From Stromatinia cepivora (lineage: Eukaryota; Ascomycota; Leotiomycetes; Helotiales; Sclerotiniaceae), in the NCBI GenBank assembly GCA_014898415.1, contig RCTD01000003.1, positions 2,232,001 to 2,296,000 of the forward strand: a DNA stretch of 64,000 nucleotides, written 5' to 3'. This document shows positions 1 to 12,335 of this stretch, piece by piece. Each line of letters starts with the position of its first letter. The first letter of the stretch is position 1. The notes under the pieces are model-generated. The model saw only the letters and a program-made list of their open reading frames with translations. It did no database searches and was not told where the DNA came from. A program made the position numbers and the translations under genes.

Positions 1-214
1 TACAAAAAATACTCAGTTTGCGAATATCTACGTAGTAACCTAATAAGAATATTATTTTCTACTTTTCCATCCCTACTTCTACATATCATATCACCTTAAA
101 CTTGTACAGTCCAACTAAACACTATTCTCATTCTCATCTACCCCTCATTTCCCTCTCACCCCTCTCACCCCGTTTCTCCAAAAATCTATCAAAGAACGAT
201 TGTAATAATAAAGC

Positions 215-253
<39 letters not shown>

Positions 254-730
254 AAAACATATAAATTCAAAAATACAAATACCAAGAATACCAAGAATAC
301 CTATTTAGCGTTTATTTATTCAAAATTCATTGTTTGCGCGCTGCGCACTACCCATAGTCCGCCATCCATCCATAGCCTCCCATCAATCAATAGACCCCCA
401 TCCATTCATAGCCTCCTCCGCCCCATCATGTTTCTCATAAACCCAATCTAATAATAGTCTCTAACTCCCCATCATATCCATCTTCATCTTCAACGCCTGC
501 TTCAATGCATCACCAAAGGTCCACCATTCCTTGAACATACAACGAATAACCCTCAAAGGAAAAAATAATATCAAGGAAGGGTATTTCAGGAATGAAAAAA
601 AGCTATATGTATGTATAAGATGCGAGATGATATGATATTGAATATATGAAATTCTCCAAAACGATGACACTGCATATCCTATGCAATTGTTCTGTATCGT
701 ACACAATGATACATTTGGTCGTCATAACGA
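1..730. other. Gene-free spacer downstream of noxB
   Basis: AT-rich sequence with only short open frames of 81 codons or fewer and no recognisable protein. It carries a (TAA)n microsatellite and short Ser/Pro- or Asn-rich frames that follow from base composition. It probably contains the 3' UTR and terminator of the minus-strand noxB gene, but no specific signal could be assigned. Confidence 0.6.
215..252. repeat. (TAA)n trinucleotide microsatellite
   Basis: About twelve uninterrupted TAA units. The plus-strand frame across it reads as a run of Asn, which is an artefact of the repeat and not a supported protein. Confidence 0.9.
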
Positions 731-2583
731 TTAGAAATTTTCCTTTCCCCAGCAGAAATTGAATCCTATATCATTATCAGCACATTGTTTCTACCAAAAA
801 AAGAAAGGGAAAATACTAACCAGGTTCACTATACATATTACACTTAATATGCAACTGACTACCCAATACCTTCGGTCCACAAAAGAACACACCCGCCTCA
901 CTAGGACTATGAATCTTCCTCACACTCTTAAAGATCATATCCCAATTAGGTCTTCCAAAGTTCGTTGGAGCTCTTAATCCCGTAATTGCATCACGATCCG
1001 CATTTGCATCATTAATCATGATATTTGTCGCATCATCTACCTTGATCTTCGCAGTCAAGTATGTATGAATCTCAATACGGTTATCCATATCTTGAGCTTC
1101 GATAGCCAGTAAAAGAGAACGAAACCATTCGAAGGAACCAAAATCACGGCAAATCCAAAAGAAGTAGACTTTGCCGAGACGTGTTTTCTTTTGAGGATAA
1201 TTCATGCGGTACCAAATGGATTTGAGAATAGATGCGAAAGGAGTAACACCAATACCAGCACCACAAAGCATTGCGACTTCGAATTTGAAAACATCCTCAG
1301 AAGCGGAACCAAATGGACCATCGACATAGACACGAGGTAAGATACGACGAATAGCTGAATCAGCTCCATCAGATCCTGGTTCACCTTGATTAACACCAAC
1401 AACTTGAGATCCTCCCTTTCCATCCTTTGGCTTATCAAATTCGCATCCAAGAGCCTTTCCAACAGCTCGAGTAAAATCTCCTACCATTCTAATATGGATG
1501 GAAATATAATCTTCTTCGGGAGCCGATGTGAGAGTGAAAGGATGATATTGATAAATCGAGACCTCAGGACAACAAAAGAAAATATATTGACCAGCTCTTG
1601 TCTTTGTATTCTCTTTCTTGATTTGAATTTCGCAAACGTTAGAAGGATGTTGAACGACTTTAGAAACATAAGTCTTATGCTTCCCACGTATTTCACGTGC
1701 AATACGTTCAGCAAGATAAATGTATCCACCATACATCCAGTATTGCCAAAAGACACCAATAGCTGTTGTACCAATACTAACACAGTAAGGTGCGGTATCT
1801 GGTTGAATCATACAGAAAGCTCCGTGAACAGACCAGAAAACGAAAAAGATGACGAAGAAGTGATGAGTATACCAGAAACGTTCAAAGTTTGCTCGACGAT
1901 ACTTCTCGTATGAAGTAATAGCCATAGCCATAAGTGCGATCAACATAACATATCCAGTCCATCCAGGTCCACTAACAAAGTTGGCGAGGAGGAAACCACC
2001 AATTCCAAGGTTGTTCTTTGCTGAGATTTGAGCGAAATTGTTCCAATGCGCAATAGTGTGAACCCAAGAGAAAAACACAATAGACCAAGCTGTAAGCATA
2101 TGGAAGGTAATGTTCTTATCGAATTGTACAATGCCGTTCAGAGGGGTTTGACGTGCCAAAGAGATCAAAGTACGACAAACTGGGAATAAAATCATAGCAA
2201 CATCGAAATGTAGGGTCAAGGCAGCGGATCTAGCAATCGCATATGTGATGCTGAATGTACTTCGTGCAATACCGAAACTATCCTTGAGTTGATAATTCAA
2301 GAAACCGAATGTGAAAACCATTACATGGAGTAAAGCGAAGACAAATACGAAACTGAAATTATGTTAGCAATTCTATATTTCTCGTTGTTCTCATGGGAAC
2401 TCACAATCGTCGATATCCTTCATTTACCATCCATCTATCAAATTTCTCCCTCATAGTCAATTCCCTTGGCATCTCTCCCGTCATCTCACCAGACATCAAC
2501 ATTCTTGTTAATGGTGGCCATCTTGATCTCTCAGAAACCCTCACCGACCCCGTACTCATTCTATCATAAGCCTTTTCAGACAT
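731..2583 (-). CDS. noxB: NADPH oxidase, NoxB (Nox2) subfamily
   Basis: Membrane flavocytochrome that moves electrons from NADPH through FAD and two hemes to O2, making superoxide; fungal NoxB acts in differentiation and penetration structures. Three exons: 2405..2583, 821..2352 and 731..765, giving 581 aa. Intron 1 starts GTGAGT; intron 2 starts GTTAGT and ends ATAG. Heme-ligand candidates are H144, H158, H162, H223/H224 and H236. FAD motif HPFTLTS is at 330-336, NADPH motif GAGIGVTP at about 424-431 and the FFCGPK motif near 549. The roughly 60-residue hydrophilic N-terminal extension is typical of NoxB and missing in NoxA, so I favour NoxB. The last exon encodes only the end of the protein, finishing GKENF. 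No disruption seen. The family call is near certain; the subfamily call is very likely. Confidence 0.95.
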
Positions 2584-5292
2584 CTTAAATTTTACGACCT
2601 CGAGTCGTATTTCTTAAATAAAATTTTGTGTATTTCCTTCCCGCCTTCCTTGTTCTTCCGAATTATACTTGGGTATCGTTGTAGTATTAAAGAATTCAGG
2701 ACCTGCTGAATAGACAGAAGTTCCTAAACGAAAGTAATCGAGTAGAGGAATAAATTATTGAATGAATGTAAAATGATGAAAGCCTATCAAGTAAAGACGA
2801 AAAAATCGTCAGTCAAATTCCATTCTATGCGACATATCGCAAAAGAGGAAACACAATATTCAAGAAGACATTCAGAATAAAAATTCCATTCTCCCGCATA
2901 TCAAACATACCTGTACTCAATGCCTGCACCGACGGCTATCCCAAAATCAGCAATTAATAGAGAAAAATGTGTGACGAGTAGAGGAAGAAAAGAGAAAACT
3001 CGAAGAAAGAGGAGAGATGAATGGTACATCAAGCAAAAGAGAAGAAACGAGAAACTTTCTGCCAAGGAGATAGAAAAGGTAATGTCACAATTCTATCAGA
3101 ACATCACGTTTAAGCATGGGAAACAGGATGGGATGGCCTGACAAAAGATCCGTATGTTGATGTCTGAGCAAAATTCATAGAACAATTGCAGTCTCATGGG
3201 TTCGAGGGCACAGAAACTTGCGTCTATTTTGTTGCAATGGGGTGGTCAGATAGAGGGGCTTCGAAACAAAAGATGCGCATTGTCGCATCGGGCATATTTG
3301 ACTAGGGTTTGTAGGGTTTAGTCGCGTCAGCTTTTGGGTTTCTTCATTATTCAAAAGAGGAAATCCTTTCATAAGGATTGCCGAAAAGGATGTGAGAGAT
3401 GGTTGAGCGGGAGTATTGGGGATTGATGTTGCATGGGTTGAGAGGGGCTGTGGTTGGTCTGTTTTGATATGGAAAATCTTAGACAAATATTGAGTGCATT
3501 ATTAATTTGGTATTGAATCAATCGTTGACAGCCAGCATACTGTCCCCTTCACCACCCACAAACCTTCCGCTCATAATCATACATTTCCCACCCGCCACAC
3601 CAACCGCGTTTGAGATCCTCCAAATACGATACATTTTCAACTTTTGACCTCCCGTATCCGTTTGAGAGATCCCAGTACGAAACCTGCCCAGAACGGTAGC
3701 TTGCATGGCGAATGTCGCAATGCAAAAAAACTGAAACTAGAATCACATAAGCCGCTTTAAAAATGGTGACCAATTAGAGGACAATTCCATGTTTACAACA
3801 TGGTACATAGCGCTATGCCCTAAAAACATCTAGGGTGTTTGGTACATTGATAACGATGAATAGCGTATGTCAACGCTCAGTATGTACGAGGGGTTGGGCG
3901 GCGATAAGCATTATCATATTATTCATTCTCAATATCTTTTTGACTTCATATTATAGATTATGAATTATTGTCATTGGTAATAATACCGTCCAAGTCTCCC
4001 CCTAAAGCTTGTCTAGGTACGCCCTGTGGGTATCACCGATGCATTGGCAATAGTATCTCTATAGTAAGAACTCTCACCTGATACATCACACCATATCCCA
4101 ATCTTCAAAATCCGATCATCTCAATCACAACACGAGACACCCAAGAAAAGATCTCCTGTATGGATATATCCAATATAATATGATATGATGTAATGATGTA
4201 TAACCGCTCAAGTAGGTATTTATACAATATCAGCGACTTCTCCCGAGTCTCTCACTCTCCCGCTGCCGTGTTCCCCCTTCGTAATTCTCCCGTTGGGATT
4301 CTTATATCCTTCCTGTCGATCTTCCTTTGCTATACTCTTTACATACACCTGCTCTTGTTACACTTGCCATCCTTATACTTGCAGCTACAATTGCAACTAC
4401 AGCCGCAATCTCAAACTTGAAACATCAAGCATAGGGATATACTCATTAGAGATTCACAACCCGCTTCAAATCTAACATCAAATTCTGCTTCATATATCCC
4501 AAGTATACTTCAACATCAGCCATACAATCAATATTCTCCATCTCCAAACCTCTAAGATGTTGTGTATGCAGATAGATTCAGATCGTTCCACAGTCCCATT
4601 CTCTTGGACAATTTATAGCCCTAAAAAATCTTCAGTCTGCAGCTAATTCCTTACTTTTCCGAATAATGGTTTGTTTATACGATAAACTTTTCATCTTATA
4701 ATATATCTATCTCTAGCTATAGGATCACCAGCAGCTACACAGTATGGAGAAGTTAGAACCTCAGCCCAACTTCCACATCTATATCTATATCTATCTAAAT
4801 GTGATTCTATATCATACCATGCAGCACAACTACCGCTCAAACCTATCGAAACCCTAGCATTTTCCAAAAGTATTCTTCGTTTTTATATATTTATACCTCC
4901 ATCCCATCCCATACTCAGCCTACCTTCATCCCATCCCATACTCAGCCTACCTTCATCCCATCCCATCCTATATCCAATCCCATACTCAACCTCTCATCAT
5001 CATCTACTCTCCCTTCCGAAGTTCCTAAAATAAAACAGCCATTATAGATAGATATACATAATCAATCACAAAAATCTATCATCAAAACTTTATCACCCAA
5101 GAACTTATACCTAACCACCCTTTCCCTATATTATATAATATAATCAACAACTAATATACACGCCTCCTTTTCTTCTCCGTATCCTTCATTATCTTCCCCT
5201 CCCCTTCTCCCCCTCTTTCCTCTCTCCTTCATCATCTCCATCATCTTTATCATCTTTATCATCTTTCCTCCCCATCACCTTTTCACCTGTCC
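2584..5292. other. Gene-free spacer upstream of noxB
   Basis: Contains the noxB promoter side and long pyrimidine-rich plus-strand stretches. Open frames such as 2920..3141 and 3175..3486 are short, have no recognisable domain and are likely chance. No intact element was recognised before the MITE starting at 5293. Confidence 0.55.
4899..4990. repeat. 27-bp minisatellite, about 3 copies
   Basis: A unit of about 27 bp, beginning CATCCCATCCCATACTCAGC, is present twice without change and then again in a diverged form with an insertion. It lies in non-coding, pyrimidine-rich sequence. Confidence 0.85.
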
Positions 5293-5747
5293 TAGGCTGC
5301 GCAACGGTTACCTGCAGGGCGGATAATGGCTTAGAGCCATTGGCTTTGGTGAATAATCCGTGGATAATCCATTAGCGGAGTGGATAGTTGAAGAATCTGA
5401 ATAGATATTTGTGGATAATTTATAGATATTTATGGATATTTATCAATCTATAGATTGATGAATAATCTGTAAATAATTTGTGGATTGATGAATATTCGTT
5501 TATTTTTGAAATTATTCTTATATTATTATATTAATTTTTATATTAATCTTTATAAATTATATAAATTATTCATTAATTCATGAATTATTTGTGGATAATC
5601 CATTAATCTGTGGATAATCTATACAAAACGGATTATTTTAAAATCTCAACAGATAATCTACGGAGCGGGTAGTACCTTCAATGGATAACTTATAGGGCAG
5701 ATTATCTATGGGTATCTGTGGGTTGCGGGTTATTTCTGCGCAGTCTA
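5293..5747. mobile_element. Non-autonomous hAT-like MITE (455 bp)
   Basis: Left end TAGGCTGCGCA and the reverse complement of the right end, TAGACTGCGCA, match at 10 of 11 bases. The similarity continues inwards: 15 of the 20 bases starting at CTGCGCA match. Flanks are ACCTGTCC (5285-5292) and TCCTGTCC (5748-5755), a 7/8 match consistent with an 8-bp target-site duplication, the hAT size. The interior is AT-rich, has no ORF, and repeats GTGGATAAT/GGATAATCC words in both subterminal regions, as hAT ends often do. A small perfect hairpin (ATGGCT..AGCCAT) lies near the left end. The TIRs and TSD are seen directly; hAT assignment is inference. No transposase is present in the window. Confidence 0.65.
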
Positions 5748-8110
5748 TCCTGTCCTCTTCTGCTTTTTATTTCCTTTCCCCTTCTCTCTTTCTCCCTCCT
5801 ACCCAGCTCTCCCCCATATCCACCTCTCCATTGATCTTTAATCCCCAATCCCAAAAAACACACAACTAAATCCATTCATTATAACCAAACACCCAACCAA
5901 TACCCTATCCCATACACACGGTTATAAACTCCCGCACTTCTTCTCCTTTATATCTTTATATCTTTTCACTATTTGTTAGAAGTGTATCTCTATACTCTTG
6001 CTGATAGTCAAACTCGCGAGTACCTCGATTTTCATACCATTACAATCCATTGTTCATAATTTATAACTCATAATAACAAACACCCATCATCCGAACACAT
6101 AATAGTTTAAAACTCAACCCCTCACACATACAATCTCCGGCAAGCACAAAGAATAAATAAATATGCATCACAACCAACAGACACCCTCCCTCATTACCAT
6201 CAGCATAACCATAACCACAATAAATTCCAGAAGTACTACTTCACAAACACTGCAAACTCATCCCTCCACCTCCTGATACCCCCAAACATCCATAATACCT
6301 CAAATATCAGACAGATATTATCAATATCAAACAATTTTTCCATGGATTTCTTACCTATCTATCTCTTTCCTCCCCTACCCTCTCCTATCCCGCAAAATAC
6401 TCATATAGCAATCTCATAGCGAATACCCTTTATCCCTCTATCTCAATCCTTCAATCACGACCACCCTATACCTTAAACCTCAACCTCACCTCCTCATTAA
6501 CATAATCTAACCACCAAGTTTAATAATTTTATCCTATCCCATTCTATCCCCTCCCTCAGATATCCAATCCAATCCAAACCCTCACCCCAAAACCACCCAC
6601 CATTATTCTTCTCTTCATCCTCACCTCATCCAACCCCCCCTTCCATTAATCTCAGGAATCCCTCTAGATCCTTACCCTCTATAACCCCTTTATAACCCCT
6701 TCAAATCTCCTCCCTAGTCCCTACTCAATAAACTCACTCACTACACTCAATCATTACAATATAGCCATCAACATTACCAATATCAGAAACAACATCAAAA
6801 ACAAACAAATCAACCTCATATACAACCAACCACAGAAGGGAGTTCGATATTATACTCATCTATATATCCATATCCCATCATCCCATCATCCCATCATCCC
6901 AATCCATACCTACATCAAAGACAACCAAACCATCAAACAAGAGAGGAATTAAAAAACTATAAACTAAAAATCAAAAACTATAACAAATAATCTAAAAGGA
7001 AAATAAAAATAAAAACTTACTCTTTATTCTTATTCTTCCTCTTCCTCTTCCTCTTCCTCTTCCTCTTCCTCTTCCTCTTCCTCTTCCTCTTCCTCTTCCT
7101 CTTCCTCTTCCTCTTCCTCTTCCTCTTCCTCTTCCTCTTCCTCTTCCTCTTCCTCTTCCTCTTCCTCTTCCTCTTCCTCTTCCTCTTCCTCTTCCTCTTC
7201 CTCTTCCTCTTCCTCTTCCTCTTCCTCTTCCTCTTCCTCTTCCTCTTCCTCTTCCTCTTCCTCTTCCTCTTCCTCTTCCTCTTCCTCTTCCTCTTCCTCT
7301 TCCTTTTAAACTCATATATATATATAAAACAAAAAAAAGGAAAAAAACTAAAAAACAAAACCCCATAGTCATAATGATTTACTGGTTCACTAGTTCCCAG
7401 GAGACTCATTGACCAAAGAAAATATTGACCTAGGAAAATAGAAGCCGGTCATTTAGTTGCTCATCATGCTCGGTTGTTTCTGTGGAGCAGATAGAGAAGA
7501 TCCATAACATATTCCCTTCTTTCATGGATATCATAGATCACAAAATCTCACTTCATTCATCCATCTCTCATTCACAACCCAACTTCACCTCATCTATCAA
7601 AATCACCACCAAAAATCCACAAGGAACAACAAATCACAAAATGAGAAAAGCTCCGAGTAATGCTATGGACCTGAATATCAACGAATAGGAGGATAGTAAG
7701 AAAAAGAAAAAAGGTGAAGACGACAACCTGTTCATCACGTAACATGATTATCTATTTCCCCAACGCTCATCCCTTATTCATCATCCATCACATTGCATTC
7801 TCCCGATATCTATCCTCCGCGAATCTTCTCAACCTCTCCCACGATTTCTACCTCAATCCATTGCAAAATATCCCCCAAGCAGTAGCGCTTACAATCCTGC
7901 CATGTAATGTGTGTCGTGTAAAAGAGCAAAGTACCTAAGTGAACCCAGACCAAAAAGTTGTTCATCGAATTTCGTTGACGCCAGCAAATCCTTTACGCAA
8001 TAGGATAGAATAAAAAAGGTAGAGAGAACACAGAGGAAATTCGTTAACCCATCCATTATTCCTATCCATCATGCCTTGTCATATGTAATTTGAAGGTTAT
8101 AGAAGGTAAT
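5748..8110. other. Gene-free spacer with satellite tract, 3' of ubc4
   Basis: Pyrimidine-rich on the plus strand, then the long CTTCCT tract, then sequence next to the ubc4 stop. The short frames (7482..7688, 7714..7938) show no recognisable protein. It presumably holds the ubc4 3' UTR. Confidence 0.55.
7034..7304. repeat. (CTTCCT)n hexanucleotide satellite, about 45 copies
   Basis: Almost perfect hexamer array of about 271 bp, all pyrimidine on the plus strand. The minus strand reads open in two frames as Arg-Gly and Lys-Arg dipeptide repeats of about 126-130 codons, purely because the hexamer has no stop codon. Mirror-symmetric polypurine/polypyrimidine DNA of this length can form triplex (H-DNA). 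Confidence 0.95.
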
Positions 8111-9026
<916 letters not shown>

Positions 9027-10366
9027 TTTGAAGTATGTATTGTTTTGTTTTGTATGGAAAGTGGTGTATGGTAGGAAGGTTTTGGTCGAGTACGTTGATG
9101 GATTTCTCGAGGTCGCAGTAGTTATGGACTTGTAAGTAAGTGGGCTGGGATTTCTGTTAGACACGATTTTGTTGTTAGCGACAACTAAAAAAACACGCGA
9201 GCGGCTATGCCGAAGATGACGGAAGAGGATAGAGAAAGTGGGTACGAAATGGGAGAGAAGAGAGCGGTAAAATCATATACATAACTCTTTTTGGGAATTT
9301 GAAGATATACAGATATATGAACAACAAGTGCATAGAAAAGAGTATAGAGATTTTTAATGGAATAATAAATACATACCAAAAATTACTGACTTTATGGTCG
9401 TCGAAGGAGTATTCTTGAATACTTTAAGTAGGTAGGAAGAAAAAAGAAGAGTTGTTTTAAAAGGTGGGATATTTTTGAGAAGTCGCAAATCTGAATCTGA
9501 ATCTGAATCTGTGTCTGTGTCTGTATCGGTGTGGTGTGGTGTCGTTCTTATTTGTTTTGCTTTGCTTTGCTTTCCTTTGCCTTGTGCCTTGGCTTTTATG
9601 TTTGATTTGGGTTGCAAAGAAGCGGCGAAGTTGTCGGTACTGCGCAGATTAGGCAATTCCCTGTACTGTACTTGTGATAACTTTCACCGTATGATAGATA
9701 CGTGGTTCATCTACAAGATTTATTCACTTCCCTTCCTTATTAACAAATGAGTTCATTCCTTCAATTTTATACTATTAGGTGTATTGTACATCATAGAAGA
9801 TAAAAGATTCAATTTGAAATTACTTGAATATCTATTGGATTATTAATTTCTTATCAAACATTTACAATTGTGAGCAATCAGAATCTTTGCCATTCGGAAA
9901 TAGATGCCATCAACATTATCTTCGATTTTCAATTCATTTACAGAACATAGCTAGGTACATAAACATTACGGTTCGGATAACTGCATGATGACTTTCATCA
10001 CTCTTTCACCACCCGAAGATGTCCGAATGGTGGCAAATTTCAAGCGTTTTCTCCCTAAAATCGGATATATTCGACCGTTTCATGTTAGACAAGATATAAG
10101 ATATACGAGATTGGTTTCACCAAAAGGTCAAGACATTGTTCACATCCATCTTGATTAAACTCCTTTATTCAAAAAGGCTACTCCAATGATAGTACAAACT
10201 TTCGATTCCTCCTATTCACCCTTTTCCACAAAGAATCTTCATATCAAGAGTCTCGAACTGACACCTTGATGGTCATTTTACTTCTACATGATTCAATCAA
10301 CCATATACCCGTTTCCATTTCCCACTTGCTGACTCACTGAAATGGATTTGATTCAATTCAATTCAG
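9027..10366. other. Intergenic: ubc4 promoter and GCDH 3' side
   Basis: Upstream of ubc4 there is a short imperfect TCTGAA/TGTCTG hexamer array (about 9485-9530) and T/C-rich sequence, where ubc4 transcription should start. From about 9,750 to 10,366 the sequence is AT-rich with no ORF and probably includes the 3' UTR of the dehydrogenase gene. Confidence 0.55.
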
Positions 10367-11773
10367 TTAACAAAATGCTTGAATACCAGTGATGGCTCTC
10401 CCGAGAATCAAACCTAATGTATCGTTAGCATCAATTCGAATCACACCATATACTAAGAACAAAAGATCGAGACAACTTACAATGAATATCACTTTGTCCT
10501 TCATATGTTTGTGTAACAAACAAATTCGAAACATGTCTTCCAATACCATACTCATCACTCGCAGCATTACCACCAAATATCTCCTGTAATGTTCTCGCAT
10601 TTCGAAGTGCAGAATCGCAATTCTGTCTCTTAATCATACTGATCATCTCTGGTGCTGCTTCTCCCTTGTCCTTGAGTCTTCCTACCTGAACACAAGCGAG
10701 TGTACCAAAAGCAGCATCTGAGACGGCATCTGCCAGCTTCTTCTGGACGAGTTGATATTTGGCTAGTGGATTGCCTTTGAATTGTTTTCTCTCAAGAGCA
10801 TACGTTCTAGCTCTATCGATACAATCCTCGAGTGCACCTGTCATTCCCCAAGCAATACCATATCTTGCACTATTCAAACAAGTAAATGGACCTCGAAGAC
10901 CCTCAACTGTTTGGAACATATTTGCCTCAGGTACTGGACATTCGTCGAGTTGAATCATCCCAGTCAAAGAAGCTCGAAGTCCATTTTTATTCTTCAAAGC
11001 AGGTGTTTCCAAAGTTCCCGGTGGACAGTCCGCTCGATCAATGATAAAACCTTTAATCTTTCCAGTCTCCTGTAACTTGGCCCATACCAAGAATACATCT
11101 GCGATTGGAGAATTTGTGATCCACGTCTTTGCTCCTGATATTGAATAATATCCTTTCTTTGTAGGATGTGGTTTCGCAGTTGTCTCCATGGATCCAGGAT
11201 CGCTACCATGATTTGGCTCTGTTAAACCAAAACAACCTAATAGTTTTCCCTTTGCCAATTTTGGCAAGTATTTTTCCTTTTGTTCTTGTGTACCAAATTC
11301 GTCTATACCACCCATCACTAACGAAGACTGTACTGACATTCCGGATCGATATCCACTGTCGACTCGTTCAACCGCTTTTGTAATAAGTCCAGAAGCAACA
11401 TTCGATACACCGGCACAATCATAACCATTAATTGTAGCTCCTAAGAGTCCCAATTCCCCCATTTCCTCAAGTATCTTTCGATCATAATGTTCGTCTCGAT
11501 ATGCCTCTATTTGACCCGTCATTTAGTTTGCGCTCCCAAAACACAATGATCAAACTCACGCAAAACTCGAGGTAGCATTCGTTCCTGACAATATTGCTCT
11601 GCAGCTTCTGAAATAGCTATTTCCTCTTCCGTGAAAAGATTTTGTGCTCGCAGAGGATCTTTCCAATCAAAGGGTTGCGGGGTAGCATGGGCAGCGAAGC
11701 CTCTCGTTGCGATAGCTATCGGTCTCGTATTTGCCAATTGTCTGCTAGCATTTCGTAATAAAGGTCTATACAT
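10367..11773 (-). CDS. Glutaryl-CoA dehydrogenase, mitochondrial
   Basis: FAD-dependent acyl-CoA dehydrogenase family; oxidises and decarboxylates glutaryl-CoA to crotonyl-CoA in lysine and tryptophan breakdown. Exons are 11560..11773, 10481..11506 and 10367..10413, giving 428 aa, normal for the family. The first intron (53 nt) ends ..AATAG and restores VLQAYRDEHYDRK. Residues 1-30 are basic and Ser/Arg-rich, fitting a mitochondrial leader. Core motifs are CFGLTEPNHGSD, KTWITNSP and, at the 3' end, TYEGQSDIH with the expected catalytic Glu at about 407. The last exon encodes LILGRAITGIQAF. It is divergent from FEN1 across a 562-bp spacer. Other acyl-CoA dehydrogenases are possible, but the NGLRASLTG and TYEG context best fits glutaryl-CoA dehydrogenase. 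Confidence 0.92.
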
Positions 11774-12335
11774 CTTGAAATCTTCAAGTAATTCGGATTC
11801 TCATTTGAAGATTAGTGAAATGGAAGAGAGATTGTTGAGTATAAACACTGCCCCGGATGTACTAAAGTTAAGTATGAACTAATCCGGGCCACCCATTCAT
11901 TTGGATTTGGAGCTCCGAGGCATGTTCGGACACAAATGGCTGTCGATCCGTGTGTACATATTGCGTCAACCATACGGTGGGTTAATATGAAGATGTACAA
12001 AATCAGCCATAGATGTACATGATACGAGGTAAGAAGATTGACAAATCTTTATATTTCTGATCATTAGTGAAATATTTTGGTAGAGTAGTCGATTGTGATT
12101 GTATTGATTGCACAAGCGGCCCCTCTCCCCCGCAAACGGATCGGATGGATGCCTGAACTTATAGTAGCTGCTGCCTAAGGCTTAAACCACTCAACACGAG
12201 AAGATCGCGCTACATGCACGTCATTCGCGTCAACTCCAAAATCTATGTGATCCAAAGTTGAAAGTCCTCTTCCTTAATTTTCTACAACCAAATCAAACAT
12301 TGACATCGAAATTTTGAGACAATATCACCGCAATC
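11774..12335. promoter_or_regulatory. Divergent GCDH/FEN1 promoter region
   Basis: The only sequence between the GCDH start (minus) and the FEN1 start (plus), so it should hold both core promoters. A TCGCGT word at 12225-12230 resembles the MBF/MCB core expected for a replication gene; this is suggestive only. No clear TATA box was assigned to either side. Confidence 0.5.

Noticed and set aside
461..706. 81-codon minus-strand frame downstream of noxB
   Set aside because: No motif, AT-rich, and located in the expected noxB 3' flank.
3301..3330. TAGGGTTTGTAGGGTTTAG, telomere-like
   Set aside because: Only two imperfect units in an internal spacer; not a telomere or clear interstitial repeat.
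6992..7409. Two long minus-strand frames of Arg-Gly and Lys-Arg repeats
   Set aside because: They are produced by the CTTCCT hexamer array, which has no stop codon in either frame; flanks are not coding-like.
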